This document shows positions 44,874 through 55,855 of a stretch of 64,000 bases of DNA, one piece after another. The translations under genes were made by a program, and so were the position numbers. The notes beneath the pieces were generated by a model that had not been told where the DNA came from, did not search any database, and saw only the letters and a list, made by a program, of their open reading frames with translations. Positions within the stretch are counted from its first letter, which is position 1; every line of letters begins with the position of its first letter. Source of the DNA: Adiantum capillus-veneris (lineage: Eukaryota; Streptophyta; Polypodiopsida; Polypodiales; Pteridaceae); NCBI GenBank assembly GCA_014529385.2, contig CM043971.1, positions 88,493,340-88,557,339 on the forward strand, in the 5' to 3' direction.

Positions 44874-46450
44874 TCAAGAGATGGGATGAGGGAAGAGCCA
44901 CACAGGTGGACAGTAGTGCCATCTGAGCACCCCCTGGACTATGGTGTAGAAAGGCCCAGGCCGCCAGAGTCGAAGGAAAGCCTCGCGGCGCTCCCGCATG
45001 CTGTCGGAGCTACCCTGCAGTCCCTCAATCTGTCCTCTGAGAGTATGGATCAGCTCTAGCCAAAAGTCACGAACAGTCTCTGCTGGTGGCATAGGGCGAG
45101 CCTCAAAGATGCGGAAACAGCGGGCCCGACAGATGAACCAGAGAGCTAGGCCGCTAATGAGCTCCCAACACTCCTCTCTCTCACTGCACCACTCTTGTGA
45201 AGTAAGATCTGTAGCAGGCTGGAGTGTAGGTCGCCCCCCCTGCATCACTATCATCCTGCTGGTGGAAGATAGCTCAAACTGAAGTGTCGGGCCCGTGAGG
45301 GTGGACCAAGCCGCTGCCCCCCAATTGTACTGTCGAGCCGTGGAGAGGCCAGGCATCAGCCGAAGAACTCGTAGCCACACCTGCTGGGCCGAGGGACAGT
45401 CCCAAAGACAGTGACGCTGACTCTCCACCAACTGGTCACAGGCTGCACATGCGGCCGAGAGACCACTATGCACAAGCCAGCTCCCTACTGCTATGGCTCT
45501 GTGTGCAACCAGCCACTGGAACAAAGTGACGCACCTCGGCTTGTCTGGAGTCCCACAGCCTCTGCCAAAAAGTTGCCAAGAACTCGACTGTGAGGCCCTC
45601 CTCCTACCAATGACGTGATGTAGCGGGCCTCTCTCTGTGCTGCAAGTACATGACGTCCAAGCCGAACAGTGTACTGAAAGAAGGGGACTCCTGGGCGGTC
45701 TGCAGAAGAGAAGGGGTCCCTCCATAGCCACTCACCAGGATCCCACTGTACTCGTGCCAGTGGACAGCACTCCCAAGCCCATAGCCTCCAGTGTCCTGTC
45801 TCAAAAACTGCTGGGTCAAGGTCTATGACGCAAGTCCTCCCACAAATGCCCACAACTCGGATCCTCTGGAAATAGCACTCTGCTACCTGTGGGGCCTCTA
45901 CTGCAACTCGCTGTAATTGTCCCCGACCCTGAAGCTCGAAGAACAGAGATGGGACAGTCTATGAGCAAGCCCTGACTGAAATGAGAACCTCCAGTCGTGT
46001 GAAGGCTCCCATCCACCGGGGTGCTACTGGCTCGAGAGGCGTGAGCCACTCAGCTGGCACTGACTCTGAGATGTCCTGACACATGCTCTGCACCCCTCTC
46101 ATGCCCTGTAGCTGGACAACCTGCACCTCCTCTGACAAACCTGTGAACTCTAGCCAGTCACCTAGAGAGCGCGCTGGACCTGCTGCCATGGGACCCCAAG
46201 AAACATGAGGCCGACTCCCAACCAAGTGGCCTCTCTGAGTGCTAACCATGGGGTTCCAGACGAGGGGCTGCCGGAGGCGCTCCTCCGTGCACGTCGGCTG
46301 TCTTTGCTCTAGGCCACGCCGTAAGAGTTCCCAAGATCGAAGCAAACTCGCAGCGAATCGGTTCTCCAGTCTCCTGCTCAAACCAACTCGGCGCAACTCT
46401 GTAAAGATCCATCTGGTCGAAGGTTGCCAAGGGCCTCCTGACTGAGGCAC
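44874..46450 (-). pseudogene. LINE-C ORF2 C-terminal region
   Basis: After the RT, RWIFTELRRVGLSRRLENRF and EERLRQPLVWNPMV continue in one frame, then two frameshifts near 46000 and 45600. The end carries a zf-RVT-like cluster CAACDQLVESQRHCLWDC...W (about 45390-45440), followed by WSTLTGPTLQFELS and an Arg-rich tail. Confidence 0.75.
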
Positions 46451-46479
46451 CCTGGCACAAAGCCTCTACAGCAAGAACT

Positions 46480-48230
46480 CCTTTCAGGGCTCCTCGCCTG
46501 GAAGAAGTCCTCTGACGACGAACTTCCCAAGAAGGGCTCTGCTCTGCTGTGCTGGATCAATGATCCCAAGTCCTCCCTGAGAACAAGGAAGTGTGATGAC
46601 CGACCAAGCCACCTTGGCTCGGGCAATCTGAGTGTCGCGACCTGACCAAAGGAAGTTCCTGATCAGCCTCTCTACCTGGCTGATACAAGAACTCGAGAAG
46701 ATCCAGCAAGAAGTGATGTACCACATAGTCGCCAACAACACCTGGTTGGCAACTACTACTCTACTAGCCAACGAAAGTCGTGCTGAGCTCCAATGTAATA
46801 GCTTTCTCCTGATGGACAGGAGAAGAGGAGCAATCTGCTGCTCGGGGAATAAGTCCAAACCAACCTGACAACCCAAGTACCGAACTGCAGTCCCTGGAGG
46901 AATCCACCTGAAACCCTCTCCTGGCATCCAATCTGGCACAGGAGCACTGCCAACCGAGAAAGCCACTGTCTTTCTCCAGTTGATCAGTGCGCCTGATGCA
47001 CAGCAGAAGGTCTCCAAAGCCTGCTCACATCTGTGTAAATTGGCCTCCTGTCCCTCTAAGTACAAGGCTGAGTCGTCGGCAAACTCAGCGTCCAGAAGCT
47101 CATCTCCCCGTATAGGGAGTGCTAAGCCCCTCAGACCAACCTGCTGTGACACCAAAAATCTGCTCATCGCCTCCGCATAGAATAGAAAGAGAAAGGGGGC
47201 AAGAGGACAACCCTGTCTGACCGATCGTGTGAGCATGAAGCGATCACCTCTGCCTCCTGCCAAAAGCACCTGACTGTGAGCTTGCCTGTACAAAGCTGAC
47301 ACCCCTCTGATCCAAGCATCTGAGAAGCCCATCCTGCGTAGAGTGCCCTCTAGAAAGTCCCAGTCAACTCTGTCGTATGCCTTCTCAAAATCGAGAAGAA
47401 GAATCACAAGGTCCTCCCCACGGAGTCGTGCCAGGGCAGAAGCCTCCCAGAAAGTGAAGATGTTGTCAAGGATACTGCATTCCTTGACAAAACCTGTCTA
47501 AGTCCCATGTATAAGGCTCTCCAAAAGTGGCTGAATCCTCAAACTCAAAGCCTTCGCAAGAATTTTGTAGGCTGAGTTGAGGATGGTGATGGGGCGCCAC
47601 TGTCGAATCTCATCCAAGGAGCCACCCTCCTTTGGAATGAGGTAAATCAGGCCCTCACTCATGCTATCCGGCATCACTCCTGTGTGCAGAATGTACTGAA
47701 AGGCACTACAAAGATCTGGGCCAAGCAGGTCCCAGTACTCCAAGAAGAAGCTGGGAGTCAGCCCATCCTCACCTGGACAGCTACCACGGGGGAGGGCCCT
47801 AAGAGCCGTGTGCAGCTCCTCAAGCTGAAGAGGTATCTCTAGCCTCTGGCGCATCTCCTCAGTCACAAGACAAGGCATCTGTGCCCAAACCTGCTCCCTG
47901 CATGCATCCTGTCTCTCTGACTGGGGCTCAGCCGCCGACAGTAGCTCACGATAAAAGTCAGTAGCAATTGTACGCATATCCTCGGGCTCACAAACAACTG
48001 ACCCATCGGGTCTCCTCAACTGATTGACCTTGGCATGCGAGTGCCGAGGTCCCACTGTCTCAAAGAAAGCACCTGTCACTCTGTCACCCACCTGAGTCCA
48101 CTGAGATGCCTGTCGGTGAAAGGAAAACTCATGGCGCCTCTCCTCCATGCAAGCAAGCTCCTGTCGAGCCTGTTGTAACTGCTCCTCCAACCATGGACTG
48201 TCTGGATGCTACTCCTACATCCTCTGTAGT
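46480..48230 (-). pseudogene. LINE-C ORF2 reverse transcriptase
   Basis: GSCPGEDGLTPSFFLEYWDL and IYLIPKEGGS...QWRPITILNSAYKILAKAL (about 47530-47800), then IHGT-stop-TGFVK at about 47505, where L1-type RTs have Q-T-G-F. ILLLDFEKAYDRVDWDFLE (about 47350), SVRQGCPLAPFLFLFYAE (about 47200) and DAEFADDSALYLEG with the catalytic FADD (about 47080) follow in a 307-codon frame. It ends in TGA at about 46484 where the text continues in phase, suggesting CGA to TGA. Confidence 0.88.
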
Positions 48231-48239
48231 GAAGCAATG

Positions 48240-49225
48240 CCTCGTCTGAGACGCTACTCCTCCTCTCTCGCTGCAGCCCGTCGAGCCAAAGACTCCTGGA
48301 GAAAAAAGTGGCTAAGCTGAGCTAGGCCTAAGGCCACTCTGTCTGCAGGTAGAGCCTGGTTGTCCATGCCCTCTGTCCAGAGAGCCTCTACCCTCTCTCT
48401 GAGTGTTGAGTCCAACAAGACCCGCTTTGGGATGCGAAGCCTCGTGCTCCCACTCCTCTGCCTGTCTGCCACTGTGAGGATCACTGGTGCATGGTCCGAG
48501 AAGAATGTCCCTACCAGGATGCCCACTGATCCCCCCAAGTCACTGAAGTGGTCACTAGTGTAGAAGCGATCTATCCGCGATAGATTCACTCCTCCCACTC
48601 TGCGGTCTGATCTAGAGAAGGCAAGACTCTCTGGAGGCCTCACAAAGCCAGAATGCTGCCATGTATCCGAGACCCTCAAAGTTATACACTACCTCTCCCA
48701 AGCTGCTAACTCGACTCCATGCACAGTAGCATGGCTGCCTCCAATCCTGTCAGAGGGGTCCTCCAACATGTTGAAGTCCCCTCCTACATACCAATGGTCA
48801 ACCTGTGGCAAAGACTCAACAATCTGTGACCAAAACTCTTCACGAGCACTCGCCACATTGGGCGCATAGATGTTCAGGAAGCCCACGAGGCCACCCTGAA
48901 CCTGCATAGTAATCCACTGAGCCCTGCCTGGCACAATAATCCCTCTGCCCACAATGGCCTGCTGCAATGAGTCCGCAACAGTCATACATACCCCACCCTG
49001 GATGCCTTCAGGTCCAAAAGCAGCTGACCAAAAGGTATCATAACATCCACACAAAATCTAACCACATCGCCGAATGCGGCTCTCAGACAAATGGTGCTCG
49101 TGAAGCATAAGGAGATCAATCTCTCCTCCCACAAGGCAACGCTGAAGCTCCTGACGCAATCGGCCCCGCTGTCGCTGAAACTGGGGCCCACCTAGTCCCT
49201 GCACGTTCCACAAGACGATCCTCAT
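48240..49225 (-). pseudogene. LINE-C ORF2 endonuclease
   Basis: ATG at 49225-49223 (MRIVLWNVQGLGGPQFQRQ) overlaps the ORF1 stop. The L1 endonuclease text follows: IDLLMLHEHHLSE (usually Q-E-T/H), YVGGDFNMLEDPSDRIGG, RIDRFYTSDHF, GTFFSDHAPVILTV with the S-D-H catalytic motif intact. TAG codons interrupt near 49060, 48695 and 48250. One continuous frame otherwise. Confidence 0.85.
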
Positions 49226-51127
49226 GGGGAGCGAGAGAGAACAGATGCTGCCGCAACAGCAAGACGAGCTATCTTCAAGGCTGGCTTGGATGGGGAGTAA
49301 TCCACATCCGAGCGTCCTCTAGATAGGCGAGACTGCAGTGAGTGCCTGGCCCAAGCCCGAGCAGAGCGAGCCGTGCGTAAAGCAACCTCCTCTGTCCAGG
49401 AGTCCTCATGAATGTATACATAGCAAGGCAAACACTGCGTATCAGCAAAAAAGTACACCACAATGTGCCTACATCCTGCTGAGTCTGGGGGTGTCACCGC
49501 AAACTTGGCTAGTGGCCACAAAGTCTGCAGCAAATCTGTAACTCCAAGTTCTCCCATGTGGTGAGAGAACTCGGGAACCTGTGTATGCAACCATCCCACC
49601 ACTGAGTCGAGGGACCACTCTGTCTCGGTCCTACCACAGAGGGGGAAGGAGAAACCAACTGATGAGTCCAAGGCCTCTATCCCCCTAGCGGCGAGGAACA
49701 AAGCGTGGACCCTGAAGCAGGCTGCCTCGTGGTCTGCTGCGGAATCGCCGAGAAAGCAAGTGAACCCGTAATCGAAGAAATCCCAGCGGCGTCGGAGGTC
49801 AATGCTCGTCAGACCACGAGGGATAGCTGCAAGGGAAGATGTCTGAATCTGCAGAGGGGGCCGCAAGAAGGGCTGACCCTCTCTCGCTAGGCGACTCGTG
49901 GAAAAGGCGCTGCCAAGAGATCTCCTAGCCGCCGGCGAGGGACCAGTCTCCTGAGTCGACTGTGGTACTGAAGCAGGAGGAGGGGGAGAAGGAGCTGGAG
50001 GGGGCGGAGAAGAAGAGAAACGGGGTGGGGCGAAAGAGACAGGGGGGCGAGGTGGGGAGTGGGCGGGAGCAGAGGGCGGGGGAGGGGATGAGGAGGAGGA
50101 GGGGAAATCTGAAGATGGGGCGACTGGCGAGGGTGAAGCAGAGGTGGAGGCTAGCGTAGGGGGCTCCTCTTGCTCAAGAGGGCCAAAGCGGTTCCCCGTG
50201 GGAACCCACTGCTGCTGAGTAGGCACCTGAGGGCCACTCTGAGTGCCAGGCTGTCGCTGTGGCCCCTTGCGTTGACGGCCATGGGCCTGCTGCCACCCCT
50301 CCTCCGCTGGAGCCCCAGGCTCGGAGGGTGGCTCTGAATCTGTGCGCTGTGCGCTGTGCCGCTGGCTGTGGTTGCGGCCCAGCCTTGGCAAGCTTGGGCT
50401 GAGGCTGAGGTGCAGGTCGTGGCCTCCTCCATGGACAGGCCTTCGCTAGGTGGCCCATCTGTCTGCAAATGAAGCGCTGGTTCGGGAGACCCGAGTACTC
50501 CACACTCTATCTAAACCAACCCCCACTCACCCGAGGCAGAAGGATGACCTTCGGGAGCGTGTGGGTATCTCTGACCAAAACTCGAACTGAAGGGATGCCA
50601 GCCGCCTTGGCAGCTACTGATGCTGCCGTACGAGGTGTCTCCAGGACAGTCCCAATGGTGGAGCCAATGAGAAGTGGAAGGTACTCCCTCCGTAGACCCG
50701 GAAAGCAGACTGAGATGGGGATGTCTGCCTCCTCTACTAGCACATCCGAAGTCGGGTCAAAACCATGTCGCCACTGTCGAAAGTGGGCGCGTGATGCTCG
50801 GATGGCCAGTGGACTCATAGCTATGACCTTGGAGGCCATCTCGGAAGTCTCGAACTCGATCTGGTAGTGCCCCCGTCCGAGAATCTGGACATCCAAGATC
50901 TTGCCCACCTCTGCGAGAAGGCGGGCCTGGAGAAGGTCTCGCAGCTCTCCTCTGCTAGGACAGGTGCCGAGAACCTTGCAGATGACAGAAGTCGCCTGCA
51001 AGCGCTCTACTTCTGCGGCAAGGCTCGCTTGCTCTGTCGGCGAAAGAGCAAGTCGAATGGTGGGCTTAGCGGGGTCGGGCGAGGGGGCTTCAGGCGAGTC
51101 CCTCTGTGGCGGAGCTGGAGCCTCCAT
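49222..51127 (-). pseudogene. LINE-C ORF1 (DUF4283-like, zinc knuckle, Pro-rich)
   Basis: Starts MEAPAPPQRDSPEAPSPDP at 51127. Residues about 60-190 (VICKVLGTCPSRGELRDLLQ, GRGHYQIEFETSEMASKVI, LLIGSTIGTVLETP) have the look of the DUF4283 domain of plant LINE ORF1. A TAG at 50509-50507 precedes the knuckle RFICRQMGHLAKAC, where the first Cys is Arg. A frameshift near 50370 leads to a long Pro/Ser-rich segment (about 49890-50330) and a C-terminal domain of unknown type (GLTSIDLRRRWDFFDYGFTC, VVYFFADTQCLPCYVYIHED). It ends with TGA at 49224-49222. ORF1 would coat the LINE RNA. Confidence 0.78.
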
Positions 51128-51203
51128 CTGTGTCTACTGCTGAGTCGAAGAAGTGGACGGTGAAGAAAATCTACAACCGAGAACGTCGAGCACATGTCCG
51201 AAG

Positions 51204-51222
51204 AAAGATAAAGTCCATTGTT
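51204..51222. repeat. LINE-C target-site duplication, right copy
   Basis: Identical 19 bp, at the LINE-C 5' end and directly joined to Gypsy-B integrase sequence. Confidence 0.95.
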
Positions 51223-52360
51223 ATACTCTCCCAAGGTCGGTTAGGAATAGATAAAGGCTGTAATAGACCTAGTGCCTCATGTTTGTCAAACTTGACCTTC
51301 TGACACTCCAAATGAGTGCGTACAAACTCATCCATATCCTTCCCGAGCTTAGGCCAGTAGAAATACTTTTTCACTTTGTCAAGACCTTGTTCCACAATTC
51401 CTATGTAACACACAACATGGTCTTTTGCATCAAATAACCTTCCTTTAGAGCATAGCTTGAAGTTGTCTCCTCACTCTACAACCGGTCAAATATGTCTGCC
51501 AAATCTGGATCTATAGCGTACTGATCAATCATGTCTTCAAAATTTTGATGATGTATCACCAAGATGGCCAATACTTGTGGCTTTTGAGACAAGGAGTTTG
51601 ACACTAAATTCTTATTTCGTGTAAGGTGAACAATTTGAAAGTAAAATTATGACAAAATGTTTTCCCATCTCATTTGCTTATCTGAAAGGTGTTTCTAGGA
51701 CAAGAAGTTAGAATTTGATGATTTTTAATCACTGTGAAATTGGCTCTGAGTAGGGAATGTCTCCACTAATAAAGAGCATGTAGCACTGCTAATAGCTCCT
51801 TGTAGGTCTGTGCAGCCCGCTCTACTCTAAGAACATTCTACCCTTGAGAAAGGTATCTAGGAATGATGCATACTCTCTAAAAATCTTGTCCATCATCCTA
51901 TTGAACATTGCAGGAGCATTTGTGAGACAAAAAGGCATCACCAAATACTTGTACAATACAAAGGATGTCCTGAACGCGGTCTTGTATACATCTTCATGAG
52001 CGATCCTGATCTGATGACAGCCACTTTTCAGGTCGATTCTCCTAAACGCATAACCCTATAGTTTGTCGAGTATATCATCGATCTTGGGTATTGGAAACCT
52101 GTTCTTGATGGTGATTTTGTTGAGAGCTCTAATCGACCACTACGCCGCTCTTGTGGTACCAAGAGATTCCCAAAAGGACGTCACACCCCTCTAGAGGCAT
52201 GATGTAAAAATCCTCGTGCCCTAAATACCCCTGGCAATGCAACCGAAATTTGCCTATGATAGGTGTAATAGCAACATCTCTCCCCGGTGCCGCTAGAATT
52301 GTCTCCATTGATGGTCCCATATTCTTCAAGTGTAATTCAAAGTCGAGCCACCAATTCATT
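51223..52360 (-). pseudogene. Gypsy-B protease end, RT, RNase H and integrase start
   Basis: Order on the - strand: DFYIMPLEGCDVLLGISWY (about 52160-52220, end of protease), ALNKITIKNRFPIPKIDDIL (about 52100), RIDLKSGCHQIRI, MPFCLTNAPAMFNRMMDKIF (about 51900). The catalytic FxDD block is absent: the text passes straight to the RNase H remnants HLSDKQMRWENILS and SNSLSQKPQV. Then integrase zinc region KKYFYWPKLGKDMDEFVRTH ... CQKVKFD (51171-51413). Several TAG/TGA codons interrupt. Confidence 0.82.
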
Positions 52361-53560
52361 CGATGTTGCTAAATGGGCTACGTTCTTATTTTTTGGAGTA
52401 ATTTCTATTTACTAAAATTAGGATATTTAAATGTGTACACTTGACCTATTAAAGTTAAGAAATTGTAGATCTATTGGAACTGATAAAAGATATCAAGAAC
52501 GAACATATCTGATGTGTTATATGATGGGCGGTGACTCCTCTAAACCCTCAGGAAGTGTTATAGCGTGTACACATCTAGTGGTTGGACTCCCACTAAAATC
52601 CATGATCCTCAGTAGGCCCCTATCTGGACTCTCGTGTGTCTGTGAGTAGGATGATGTCTCAATAGCTCATCACCTCTTGTACTCGCTATGGGTGTGCCCA
52701 TAGATCACCATTGTAGTTCCAAACCACAAGGTGAATCTCCTCATGCTGTGTCTCATAGGCCACGGGTCCCTATGCATCGACCTTGCCATTCATGATGACC
52801 CGGCCATTGCGGTATAATGCCTTCTTCCCTTCTTCAGGTGCCTTTACTTTGAGCACCGCACCCTAGGGGTGCATGCCCATCTATAGTCTGCTTGTATCGG
52901 TGTTAGGTTGTCGTTTAGGTAGATGGGGATGCGCGTGAGTTCTCGTAGAATCACTGTTTTTTATTAATGAAAGAGGTCCTTGCCTTTTCGGAAGAGAATT
53001 GGAGGATGAGAGCTCTCTCTCTCATTAGGTCTTTGCCGGCTCTCCAAACATTGTTGACAGGAGGTGACTCTTCTTCTTTGTACCCAAGCTTGGTACATAG
53101 TTCTCTACCATAGTTTCCACTATGTCGATGACTCTTATGTTGAATCGGTGGACATGTCACATCTTCTCTTCCTCAAGGGTAGTGTGTACGAGTAGGGATT
53201 TCTTCTTCTTCTCGTCCACTTTAGCCTCTTGCTCCGCCTCCTCCTTGACTTGAATCTTTCTTGATGTTCCGCTTCACTACCTCCATGCATCCTTCTTGGG
53301 TGGCCTCCATCTTGCCCTCAATGCTCTCGGTGATTTCTTTTGGAAGCTCCTCTTTGAACTTTGTTCGCCTCTACCATCTCTCCTTCTTCACATATGGACG
53401 TTTTCGAAGGGAAGAGATCTCCACCTTAATAAGTACTTTCATCTTCCGCTCATGTCATTTCTCTTTATCCTTCATCCACTCTTTGAGCAAGGTTGTTTTC
53501 TCCTTCTTCCATTCTTTCACTCAAATGGTTTGGTAGAGATGGGACGATTTGCACACGCCA
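52361..53560 (-). pseudogene. Decayed charged (Lys/Glu-rich) coding remnant
   Basis: Short - strand frames in one phase read EWKKEKTTLLKEWMKDKEK (about 53490), FKEELPKEITESIEGKMEAT (about 53310) and IQVKEEAEQEAKVDEKKKK (about 53210), separated by stops. The composition suggests a coiled coil, perhaps an upstream gag-like part of Gypsy-B or an unrelated host remnant. No domain recognised. Confidence 0.3.
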
Positions 53561-54217
53561 AGGTTGCCTAGGACCAGTGCTCGAAAAAACCTAGGTTTAG
53601 TGTAATCCCACCTACAAATTTTGAAATTTACCTCTAAATTTAATTTTTGAAGGTGAGAAAACCTATAAAATTTTGAAAAAATTAGTGTAATTTGGTGTAA
53701 AAACCTTCAAATTTTGTCAATTTACCTCTGTTGTTTCACATATGTAGGTTTGCCAAGTTTTGGGAAAAAAAGTTTTTTAGGAGCACTGCCTAGGATATCA
53801 CCACCTTACCAACCTCATAGGCTGACCATGTCTGTCAAAGTTAGGCACTAGCTTGGGTTTGTGGTCTCATCGTGGGTCGTAAGCCTTGGAAGAACTTCTG
53901 GCCAAGACCTAGGCTTGAGTTACCCCAGGTGTGGCCCATGGCTGCCACAAACTCCTGATTTTCTTGAGTATTTTAAGGCCTTCAACCCTCGCATGACTTA
54001 GAGACAACCTTGCTCAGTGGTGGGAGAGACTTTGGCAGCCACCACTGATGTGGAAGCCTTGAGACTTAGCTACACTACTTCTGGGATTGCCCACAGGCAC
54101 TAGAGGTTTGGCTCAAATTCTTCGTGCAATGGCCTCTATCTTCCCAAATGTGGTCTTCACTTGCACAAGAAGTTTTGGACAGATCCTCACAATAATTCCC
54201 ACATTATGACTTACCTC
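53561..54217. other. No gene; AT-rich stretch
   Basis: A phrase like TACAAATTTTGAAATTTACC with variants recurs at about 53610, 53640 and 53710 (loose repeats). Nothing coding recognised. Confidence 0.4.
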
Positions 54218-54371
54218 AACATCATGAGCTTTTGTGAGGGAGGCACGGCATACCTAGCTAGGTACGATTGGGGCAAGGGACCGCTGGCCCGGTGGGGGGG
54301 CCGGCGGTCCCCTGCCCCCAATCGTACCTAGCTAGGTATGCCGTGCCTCCCGAGCAGAAGCTCATGATGTT
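54218..54371. repeat. 154-bp near-perfect inverted repeat (hairpin)
   Basis: The left arm (54218-54290) runs AACATCATGAGCTT to TACCTAGCTAGGTACGATTG to GGACCGCTGGCCC; the right arm (54298-54371) is its reverse complement with about seven mismatches or single-base indels, concentrated near the outer third. The loop is about 7 bases (GGTGGGG). Each arm contains the 10-bp palindrome CCTAGCTAGG. The inner part is very GC-rich in an AT-rich setting. It could be a foldback element, a non-coding RNA hairpin precursor, or a palindromic rearrangement scar. Confidence 0.9.
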
Positions 54372-54955
54372 ATGCATTGTATGAAAAACACTAAAAAGGG
54401 CTCCCTTTTCCTACATGAGAAAATTTCTAAATCTTCTTGTGTTGAGGGCAGCGGTGTGATCAGATGGTTTACTTCACTTCTTTCATACAATGGTCTTTCA
54501 TTGAATATGCCAATAAAGGGTTTAGAAGAGAGTCATTATAATTTCTTTAGGTATATTCTTGTGATGGAAACAACTAACAGCTAGCACTCTGGCATAATGA
54601 GATTTGTGCCTATGGTTATTAAACTCCTTAGCAAATGTGATTAGCTCTCTCTCCACCTCAGTTTTTCATGCTTAATGGATGCTTACTGCATAATATACCT
54701 AAATTTGTAAAGTGGACTGAAAATGTCGCACTAGAAGGCTACCATCTTCACTCAAATTTATGGCATTGTGGCCTTTTGAATCAAATTTGAAAACAACGCT
54801 AAACTTTTGGCAGCCTGAAACCTTGCAAGAGTGCAGGTAAGCCATCCATTTAAAGCGTCTATACGTGCTCTCATAGCTAGAGGCCGTGAGTTCGTTACCC
54901 AACTCATTTGTGAACCTTGCAAAGCAGGTCACAAATGAAGATGTGCTCTTTGGCC

Positions 54956-55340
54956 TTGGGGCATAGCTACATATTAAGGACACAATGCCTGCTTCACTCT
55001 ACCTCGTTATTGGACTTTTTGTTTGATGATTCCCCATATGAACATTGGAAAATACAAGTAGCTATTTATTTAATTTTTTTATCCCCCAACTTGCAAACTA
55101 AAGCCGAGGATAAATTGTCTCAAATGTCTTTCAGGCTCTCTCTTGCATTGGGGCATACCTACAAATTGAGGACACAATGCCTGCTTCATTCTACTCTACA
55201 CAGGCTATTGGACCTTCTGTTTGATGACCCCCCATTCTAACATTCAAAAATATAAGTGGCTAATTTTGATTTTTTGTAATCTCCAACTTTCAAACTGAGG
55301 ACGGGCATAAATTGTCTGAAATGTCTTTCAGCCTTTCTTA
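54956..55340. repeat. Diverged tandem duplication, unit about 192 bp
   Basis: Units start TTGGGGCATA at 54956 and 55148 and share GAGGACACAATGCCTGCTTC-like text, TTGTTTGATGA, and ATAAATTGTCT.AAATGTCTT. They differ at many sites, so the duplication is old. Confidence 0.85.
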
Positions 55341-55855
55341 GCAGTTCCATAAAAATCTATAGCCATCAGTCATATTTATTTGAATATCTAACCGGCCGTT
55401 TGTGTGTACCTTTGTACAAGAGCATTGGAGCAAGATGCCTACTGACCACAAGTGAATACGTCCTGTAAGACCAACAGTATATGAAAGCCCATTGCTTTAC
55501 TGTACTCGACAAATCCACTTGTCACCTTCTCTAGTGTCGATTTTTTGCCTTCGGTTATCTAGAAAGTATCTGCTTTTTTAATGCTTGCATAGGCTACTGT
55601 ACGTTGAAGATTGTGGTGAATGTCCTTACCCACTTCTTGACACATGGCTGTGTTTCTTTGCAACATATGCAGGAAATCAGGAGGAGCCCATGCAAAGGCA
55701 ATTTCTTCTAGAATCATGCATTCCAAAACGTGTGAATGTTACTGCTGAAGTGATACTTGGTGGTCAAGCTCCTCTCGCTGTGCAAGAAATGAGTACCCCT
55801 CGGAGGCATGGGATGCCCATCAAAGACAAATCAACTAAACCACGGGCGCTCAACA
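55341..55855. other. 3' flank of the second PPR gene, no other gene seen
   Basis: Probable 3' UTR side of the - strand PPR gene. A + strand frame beginning about 55585 follows a splice-acceptor-like CATATGCAG but overlaps the PPR coding end in antisense; I do not support it as a gene. Confidence 0.4.

Larger units (their letters stand above)
44739..51203 (-). mobile_element. LINE-C, full-length L1-like retrotransposon
   Basis: 6465 bp on the - strand: a short leader, ORF1 with an N-terminal gag-like domain and zinc knuckle, ORF2 with endonuclease, RT and a C-terminal zinc-finger-like region, and a short poly(A) tail (T-run at 44739-44745). The 19-bp perfect target duplication shows target-primed insertion. 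GC content is visibly higher than the surroundings. Premature stops are nearly all TAG. It is unrelated in sequence to LINE-A/B. Confidence 0.95.
44280..52360 (-). mobile_element. Gypsy-B, inverted Ty3 element split by LINE-C
   Basis: On the - strand, protease, RT, RNase H and the integrase start lie at 52360-51223 and the integrase continues at 44738-44280, with LINE-C between. Joining the two sides through one copy of the target duplication restores the integrase text MDFIFDLPKTQ that Gypsy-A also has. The element lost its LTRs and its YIDD region and has many stops. Confidence 0.88.

Noticed and set aside
53261-53571. Two overlapping 91-codon + strand frames as genes
   Set aside because: Phe/Leu/Ser-rich antisense of a Lys/Glu-rich - strand remnant.
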